A DNA stretch of 64,000 nucleotides, taken from assembly GCF_037975245.1 (NCBI RefSeq), contig NC_092562.1, positions 29,651,554 to 29,715,553 on the forward strand, read 5' to 3'. Shown here one piece after another: positions 60,101-64,000 of the stretch; positions within the stretch are counted from its first letter, which is position 1, and each line of letters begins with the position of its first letter. This DNA is from Apostichopus japonicus (lineage: Eukaryota; Echinodermata; Holothuroidea; Aspidochirotida; Stichopodidae). Below the pieces are notes generated by a model. The model searched no databases, had not been told where the DNA came from, and saw nothing but the letters and a program-made list of their open reading frames with translations. The position numbers and the translations under genes are program-made.

Positions 60101-60933
60101 ATGCTCTCAAAAACTGTTGTTTATAACACTTTTGGCATATGTACATCAGGTTAGGTTGTCTGGTAAGTTATATATGTGTTGATATTAACATACATGTCAT
60201 ACTACATAATTTATACACTGTAGTTTTTTTTCTGATTTGGTTTCTTTGTTGTTGAAATATGGTAATAAATAAAATGAAATTTTGTTCCTGGCAGTGAATT
60301 TGCTCTTTAGAAGCTTTCCAAAAGGAAAATATTACATTCATATTGTTAAGTGATAACATTGCATTTTTATCGTCCTCTTTTATATGAATTTAATAACGAT
60401 TCATAAAATGGCAAGGAGTATACCCGTTTATCTTTCAATGCTGACAATAGTTTCAATGTTGTTAGTTGTATCATAATTCAGTAAGCTCCATTTGTTGCTT
60501 CTGTTTTTGGTAGAGACAGCTTCCTGATATTTGAAATAAGGGAGATCATCCAAATATCCATTCTGTAAAATTGGAAGAAATGTCACTTTTATGACTAGGT
60601 ACTGTACCTTGTAGGAGTTTGTTGACTTTCATTGATAGAATACATTCTATCACTTTGCACATCTCTCAGAACAATTATTTTAGCAGTGTAGATCATATCT
60701 GGAATGTGTGCTCTTTAGTTTTCTGATACCAAAACCATGTTTCAGTACTTCATCAGCAATGTCATGACTTACATTTTACCTTCTTCAATTCTTTCCAGAG
60801 TGTGAAACAGGGAAGTTTGGTGCTAACTGTAAACAGGAGTGTCATTGTGCTGATAACTCTCTCTGTGCTTTAGACACAGGTGTGTGTGAAAATAACCAAT
60901 GCGAGGATGGCTGGAGAGGAACAAACTGTCAAT
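42055..60933 (+). CDS. Tie/TEK-like receptor tyrosine kinase gene, ectodomain part (six exons)
   Basis: Six exons splice in frame: 42055-42142, 46104-46430, 48693-48953, 57055-57189, 59019-59174 and 60799-60933. They give 1,102 coding bases, 367 codons plus one base. All five introns are GT-AG and phase 1. The predicted chain is signal peptide, two Ig-like segments and three consecutive EGF-like modules. The EGF region, with CPPGFSGKNC, YPDPLGCFCPAGYKGLNC and GTNC, matches the pattern of the EGF triplet in Tie1/TEK. The second module's PDPLGC motif mirrors the PDPYGC of vertebrate Tie proteins. The product should be a single-pass surface receptor. Fibronectin III repeats, the membrane segment and the kinase are not in the window and presumably follow downstream. 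A kinase-less relative cannot be excluded. Confidence 0.85.
42143..46103 (+). other. Tie-like intron 1
   Basis: It runs from donor GTAAGC to acceptor TTCCTGTTACCAG. It includes an 18-bp tandem repeat (about 44,036-44,190). An open frame at 44001-44501 ends in a hydrophobic stretch; its C-terminal half looks less random than its surroundings, but no family is recognised. A possible 31-bp micro-exon at 43,912-43,942 was considered and rejected. Confidence 0.6.
44036..44190. repeat. 18-bp minisatellite in intron 1
   Basis: Imperfect tandem units of the type GATGTTGTTGTCTCCTTT. The minus strand reads repeated GDNNIK. No coding role is supported. Confidence 0.8.
46104..46430 (+). CDS. Tie-like gene, exon 2: Ig-like segment
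   Basis: 109 codons, phase 1 to phase 1, with acceptor TTCCTGTTACCAG and donor GTATGT. The predicted sequence has beta-strand-like alternation and a RTGIYTITV stretch resembling the DxGxYxC strand of Ig domains. It contains no cysteine at all, so the canonical Ig disulfide is absent. The assignment as an Ig-like domain rests on position and pattern. Confidence 0.75.
48693..48953 (+). CDS. Tie-like gene, exon 3: Ig-like segment
   Basis: 87 codons, phase 1 to phase 1, with acceptor TTTCTTCTCAG and donor GTGGGT. It contains the Ig-type tryptophan strand ARLRWRRDG and, 40-50 residues later, ETGAYSEQV, similar to the strand before the second Ig cysteine. The two cysteines present (SSCVRKTSC) are close together and not in the canonical positions. 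Confidence 0.75.
49905..50818. repeat. Diverged tandem repeat, about 59-bp unit
   Basis: Many imperfect copies of a unit containing TTGTATTACATCAAGGATAG then CATGTTGTATGTTTA then TTTGGTCTGTAGAACC are present. The array continues after the DNA transposon at about 56,751-56,935, so the transposon split it. Confidence 0.85.
52439..54301 (-). pseudogene. Decayed two-exon transposase-like gene of the 5.9-kb transposon
   Basis: It is read on the minus strand. The ATG at 54301 sits just after a splice-acceptor-like TTCTCTTTTCAG, so a 5' leader exon is likely. The N-terminal part has a basic helical stretch (TYMRRYRGRIKADQE). A stop near 54,080 and a frame change lead into the central conserved part, LIQFTDGCGAQHKSRTGFAD then ERYFFGSCHGKNPCDGEGG. 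An extra G in a G run near 53,848 shifts the frame, and TAA at 53694-53696 is a further in-frame stop. Exon 1 ends at 53261 (donor GTCAGT) and exon 2 is 52439-52863 (acceptor ATAAATTACAG), phase 1, ending with DGPLTLVGSGPF and a helical tail. From memory, the DGC(G/A)xQ(H/Y)KS and HGKxPCDG motifs occur in uncharacterised invertebrate proteins. Their place between transposon ends argues for a transposase with D-type catalytic residues, which is an inference. Confidence 0.7.
52864..53260 (-). other. Intron of the transposase-like pseudogene
   Basis: On the minus strand the donor GTCAGT at 53260 and the acceptor AATTACAG at 52864 enclose 397 bp. Joining gives GTG|GAT TAT GAT GAA in frame with both flanking open frames. 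Confidence 0.7.
56040..56160 (-). promoter_or_regulatory. Possible promoter region of the transposon
   Basis: Two NRF1-like palindromic cores, ACGCATGCGCCC (56044-56055) and CGCATGCGCG (about 56,090-56,099), lie about 1.8 kb upstream of the pseudogene ATG. A palindrome ACGTTCGAACGT (about 56,125-56,136) lies nearby. Such sites are typical of CpG-rich animal promoters. Function is inferred from motif and position. Confidence 0.35.
57055..57189 (+). CDS. Tie-like gene, exon 4: EGF-like module 1
   Basis: 45 codons, phase 1 to phase 1, with acceptor TTTACATTTAAG and donor GTAAGT. The module has eight cysteines with CEPCINGGVC and CLCPPGFSGKNC, the classic EGF/laminin-EGF spacing. In Tie-family proteins this module follows the Ig domains, and the order here is the same. 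Confidence 0.9.
57254..57615. mobile_element. hAT-type miniature element in Tie-like intron 4
   Basis: The left end CATAGGCGTAGGGGCC and the right end CCACCTACGCCCATG are inverted over about 12 bases. The flanking 8-mers are CCTTTTTC and CCTTTTCC (7 of 8). A C-rich run precedes the right end, as in the other hAT-like elements of this window. It is non-coding, 362 bp. Confidence 0.78.
58760..58987 (+). repeat. tRNA-derived SINE, copy 3 (sense, next to exon 5)
   Basis: It is in plus orientation, with A-box-like TTAACTCAGTGG, B-box-like ATTCGAGTC at about 58,812, the shared body and the CTGCTTGCAGGCGGATCTAA tail. It lies in the same orientation as the host gene and ends about 30 bp before the exon 5 acceptor. 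Confidence 0.87.
59019..59174 (+). CDS. Tie-like gene, exon 5: EGF-like module 2
   Basis: 52 codons, phase 1 to phase 1, with acceptor TTTTCATCAACAG and donor GTATTA. It contains HGRNVFGQNAEYKC, then an acidic insert DDSGDDHADGC, then YPDPLGCFCPAGYKGLNC. The PDPxGCxC block is characteristic of the second EGF module of Tie receptors. Six cysteines are present. Confidence 0.9.
59175..60798 (+). other. Tie-like intron 5
   Basis: 1.6 kb. It includes a C/T-rich low-complexity tract at about 59,515-59,720. A short block containing AGCAGATCCTGCTAGGATCG (about 59,850-59,869) resembles conserved tails of dispersed animal repeats. Nothing else is supported. Confidence 0.65.
60799..60933 (+). CDS. Tie-like gene, exon 6: EGF-like module 3
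   Basis: 45 codons, phase 1 to phase 1, with acceptor TTCAATTCTTTCCAG and donor GTATGT. It contains ETGKFGANCKQECHC and CEDGWRGTNC, the typical MEGF/Tie-type EGF pattern with eight cysteines. This is the last exon visible in the window. Confidence 0.9.
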
Positions 60934-62039
60934 GTATGTATTTTCATTATGTCATTACTGCTATATGCTGGTAACTGAACAGTTATTGGAGCATGGATTT
61001 ATCTGTATTGATGGATAATGGTAATATTTATTTAACAGCCATTAATTTTCTTCATGCAAATTAATGAATAATTTCTGCTGGGTGATGTCTGCATCATCCT
61101 AGATGGCTGAGGAATGTCAGGTGAGTGGCCTAATTTCCTAACACAAAAGTTTACTTCTGTTTATTCACTTCACTACGCGTGCATTTTTACAAATCGCACA
61201 TGAAAATGCCATCAATATGCGCAACCTGTTGAATAAAATGCACTTCAAACAGTATGAATACTCACTTCAGGTTAAAAAATGCCCAAAGGAAATGCGTATT
61301 GCAATAAATACGCACATAAAATATGTACATTAAACGCACATGGAGGCACCATTTACTCGTTTGAAACTGCTGTATGAGTATTCTATGCGTAAACAAAATG
61401 AAACAATACTACATGATACAGCCAATATGCACAACCTGCTGGCTAATACACACTTCAAGTGAATATGCATTTCAAGTCAAATATGTACATAAAACATAGA
61501 TACATTATTCACCTTTAAAGCTAAATATGTATATAAGACATTCATACATTGTTCACCTGTAACGTTTATCCAGTCCAGTCTTGGTTATGCATAGTTTGTT
61601 ATGTTGTTTCTAAAGACAATTACTGTATAGGGGCCGGAAGAGAGATGGGTAGGGGGCATATTTCAGGGAAACAAAACTTGTTTAAATTTGTCGCTTGACA
61701 AAGAACAGCAATGACGAATGACCTCGTTCCATTGGTGGGAAGCACTGGTTCCTGTTTAGTTAGTATACACCCCATAGAAGCATTGAATCACTTTTAAACA
61801 GTCCATTGATATCTCACCTCTCATTGAAATTACAGAGTCCAGGACATGCATACAATTCACTTCGGCCACACACACTACACTCATCAAGAATAACAGTTAA
61901 TTGACAAGAAATTCCAAGACAAGTCTGAAATATGCACTTCATGACATAATGAAAAGTCCCCAATACACATTTGCTCACGATCTGGCTGGGCATGAGTCTC
62001 AAATCGTAGGAATCGAAACATAACAATTTTAAATTGACA

Positions 62040-62470
62040 TATACCAATTTTCTTTGATTTTTACCAGTTTATAGCAGCTTAAATTGACTCTTACCGATTA
62101 AAATTGACAGCGATTAAGACTGGTAGATGTGGATTTAAATTTTTGTTTACCAGTTTAATTCGACATATTGATTTAAATTCGACAGCTACAAGATTAAATT
62201 GATGTCAAATTACATTGGTGGTTGTCATTTTAAATCAACATATACCAATTGAATTCTACTTTAACCAGTTCAAAAACATCATATACCAATTTGAACTGAC
62301 ATATACTTATTGAAATGGATGATACGTAAAACAAATCGTTATATATCAATTTAAATCGACATCTACCAGTTTAAATGGATGATGTGTGAAATTAAAATGG
62401 TAGAAGTCAATTTCATTTGACTTTTAGCAGTTTCTAGCAGCTTAAGCTGACTTCTATCGATTTAAGCTCA
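62040..62470. repeat. Diverged short tandem or palindromic repeat
   Basis: More than ten imperfect copies of AAATTGACATATACCAGTTT-like sequence and its complement are spaced 25-50 bp apart. The motif is itself close to palindromic (AAATTGAC/TACCAATTT). Confidence 0.65.
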
Positions 62471-63139
62471 TTAACATATTGCAAATCCTTATTTTGATGA
62501 TGATGTAACTGATGATGCACTTGATGTTTACGCACACAGTATCTGAAGAGCGTAAGTTGTGCATATTTTGGGCGAAAGAAGCGTTTACGCCCAAAGATTT
62601 TTTTATGCGTATTTAGCCTTACGTACAATATGTGCGCAAATAACGCATACCAACTTTCATGTAAGGGAAGTTAAAATTTCAATATAATCAATAATAATGG
62701 GGCTTAATAACAACAAGTGTAAACATCAACTTTAATATGTACGTGCCAAATCTACAATAATACATTAACAGGGAAATTCCTCTGCTAGCACACTGACTAC
62801 TTCAACCCATGCACATGAAACTACTGACTTATATCACAGGTTGCCATGACAACTAACACCTTTGGCAGGCTGTAGGCCCTAAGCATTCCCTGGGTTTAAC
62901 CAGGGAGTTGTTATGGAATGGAGTTCTGTCTTCAGATATTTTATCACCATGTCCTTAAAACCACCTCAGGATATACCACGCAGCCTATGTAAATCCTATG
63001 ACTAAACACGAAGGTCAGGCAACCCCAGAGAGCGATCAGATTTCCTTTGAACCATATGAAGTTGCCGACTCAGGCGACTTGTTCAAAACGCCCTCTACCA
63101 TTCGACCGTATCTAGCCGATTACTTCATGGGGCTTCCCC

Positions 63140-63560
63140 TGATATTTACCGCATGCGCAGTAGTTATTCCTTGTAGTGTCATGGCCGAAACTTATGGGCA
63201 GTTGAAGAAGAATCAGTGAACTTTTTCTTCGTGAAAACCAGAAATTTGGCCGATTTTTTTTCGAGAAGTTATGCCAAATTGATCTCCATGTTTTCGTCGA
63301 ATATTGTATGTAATTTGGGGAATTTTAGGCTAGAAACAAGTGACTTTTTAGTAAATTTGCGCATCGTTTCGGCGATTTGTTATTGTGTTGTCGTGTACAT
63401 CAATCACTTAGCTGCCCAAAACTGGATCGTAAAGTCATGGCACTTACTGCCAATTTGGAGAAAAACTGGAAAGTCTAATGTCAAAATTTAGTATTTCGTG
63501 GGCCGTTACCATGGTAATTTCACGATCGGTAAAATTTTGGCGCCATTTGTTGGCAATAAC
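63140..63560. promoter_or_regulatory. Possible CpG-rich promoter
   Basis: It contains an NRF1-like ACCGCATGCGCAGT (63149-63162), a YY1-like GGCGCCATTT (63540-63549) and a CCGTTACCATGGTAA palindrome-like block (about 63,503-63,517). These motifs often mark animal TATA-less promoters. No linked gene is visible inside the window, so this is speculative. Confidence 0.25.
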
Positions 63561-64000
63561 GGCGAAACCATTATAGCCTATTTTGTGTAGGAATCGGTTT
63601 CACGATACAATGATACACTGTGTTACTATGTGGTAGTGGTACTGTGGTAGGGCTAGGACTAACGTGAGTTCTAAATTTTTAAGTTGTTACAACATTTCAT
63701 TCGTATATTTGGGGAATTTAGTACTTTTTACAGGATATTATTCACGGAAAGTCTCAATCGAGAAAATGGTTACTGCTTGGCCCCCTAGTCAAGACTGAGG
63801 TGTACACATAGACAAAATTAGCTAAATAAACAGCCTACTGTATTCTGAATACTTTAGCTTAGGCGTTCAGACAGTTGCTTATATTTTGGTCCATAAGTCG
63901 TGCAAGTGAGCCGCGTATTTGATCATATCTTATGATTATTTGCCTAATGCTTCTAAAAGACAATATGTTTTTCAGGATAATGAATTGTCACCATTTCGCT

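Larger units (their letters stand above)
60934..64000. other. Downstream DNA, Tie-like intron 6 or intergenic
   Basis: No further domain-bearing exon was found. AT-rich diverged repeats lie at about 61,180-61,560 (CGCACATAAAA-type motifs) and 62,040-62,470 (AAATTGACATATACCAATTT-type motifs). A more CpG-containing stretch lies at about 62,995-63,600 with a 73-residue open frame (62998-63219) of no recognised family. Confidence 0.55.

Noticed and set aside
62998-63219. 73-residue frame as a new gene or next Tie exon
   Set aside because: No recognised domain, no phase-1 splice borders, and composition unlike a Tie ectodomain or kinase. It is recorded only as an unassigned frame.

Overview
The window looks like animal nuclear DNA, most likely from an echinoderm such as a sea cucumber. 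The clade is inferred from the Tie-like receptor and the general repeat style and is not proven. The sequence is gene-poor: large spliced introns, tRNA-derived SINEs, a LINE fragment, many small cut-and-paste elements with 8-bp target duplications, long G/C homopolymers and a (TA)n tract. There are no prokaryotic features. Most short open frames are chance frames or repeat frames.

Positions 1-16,000 hold accessory DNA without a recognisable host gene. They contain a CAGGGGCGTCAAT-ended element (2070-3974) holding a SINE, an array of small palindromes inside a miniature element (4714-5130), an AT-rich inverted-repeat element (5180-5654), a (TA)n tract, two nested hAT-type elements (9659-11504 and 10175-10756), another hAT-type element (11663-12314), and a broken non-LTR retrotransposon (about 12,700-14,260) interrupted by a SINE and by a 42-bp minisatellite.

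Positions 15,632-41,556 are a stack of nested insertions. A miniature element (B) is split by a second (A), which is split at 16176-40402 by a 24.2-kb hAT-like element with a perfect 8-bp target duplication. That large element is built like a foldback transposon. Its two sides are arrays of one 226-bp satellite in opposite orientation, flanking a spacer that is itself partly palindromic. A 1.0-kb hAT-type element (20228-21230) sits in the spacer. A very young 5.8-kb LTR retrotransposon (25888-31713, target duplication GTAT) sits in the right satellite arm. The retrotransposon has lost most of gag and pol, keeps an aspartic protease frame, and carries an intact two-zinc-finger C2H2 gene between the pol remnant and the 3' LTR. 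The right arm also contains a near-perfect 3,168-bp (14-monomer) tandem duplication.

Positions 42,055-60,933 hold the ectodomain part of one host gene on the + strand, a Tie/TEK-like receptor tyrosine kinase. Six exons are visible: a signal-peptide exon, two immunoglobulin-like exons and three EGF-like exons. Every junction is phase 1. The transmembrane and kinase exons are not in the window. Intron 3 contains a 5.9-kb DNA transposon (50823-56746; 26-bp inverted ends, 4-bp duplication ATTA) with a decayed two-exon transposase-like gene on the minus strand, inserted into a tandem repeat of about 59 bp. Introns 4 and 5 hold a hAT-type miniature element and a SINE that ends about 30 bp before exon 5.

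The best candidates for something undescribed are the foldback-like satellite-armed hAT element, the zinc-finger-carrying LTR retrotransposon, and the 5.9-kb transposon, which ties an otherwise uncharacterised protein type to defined transposon ends.
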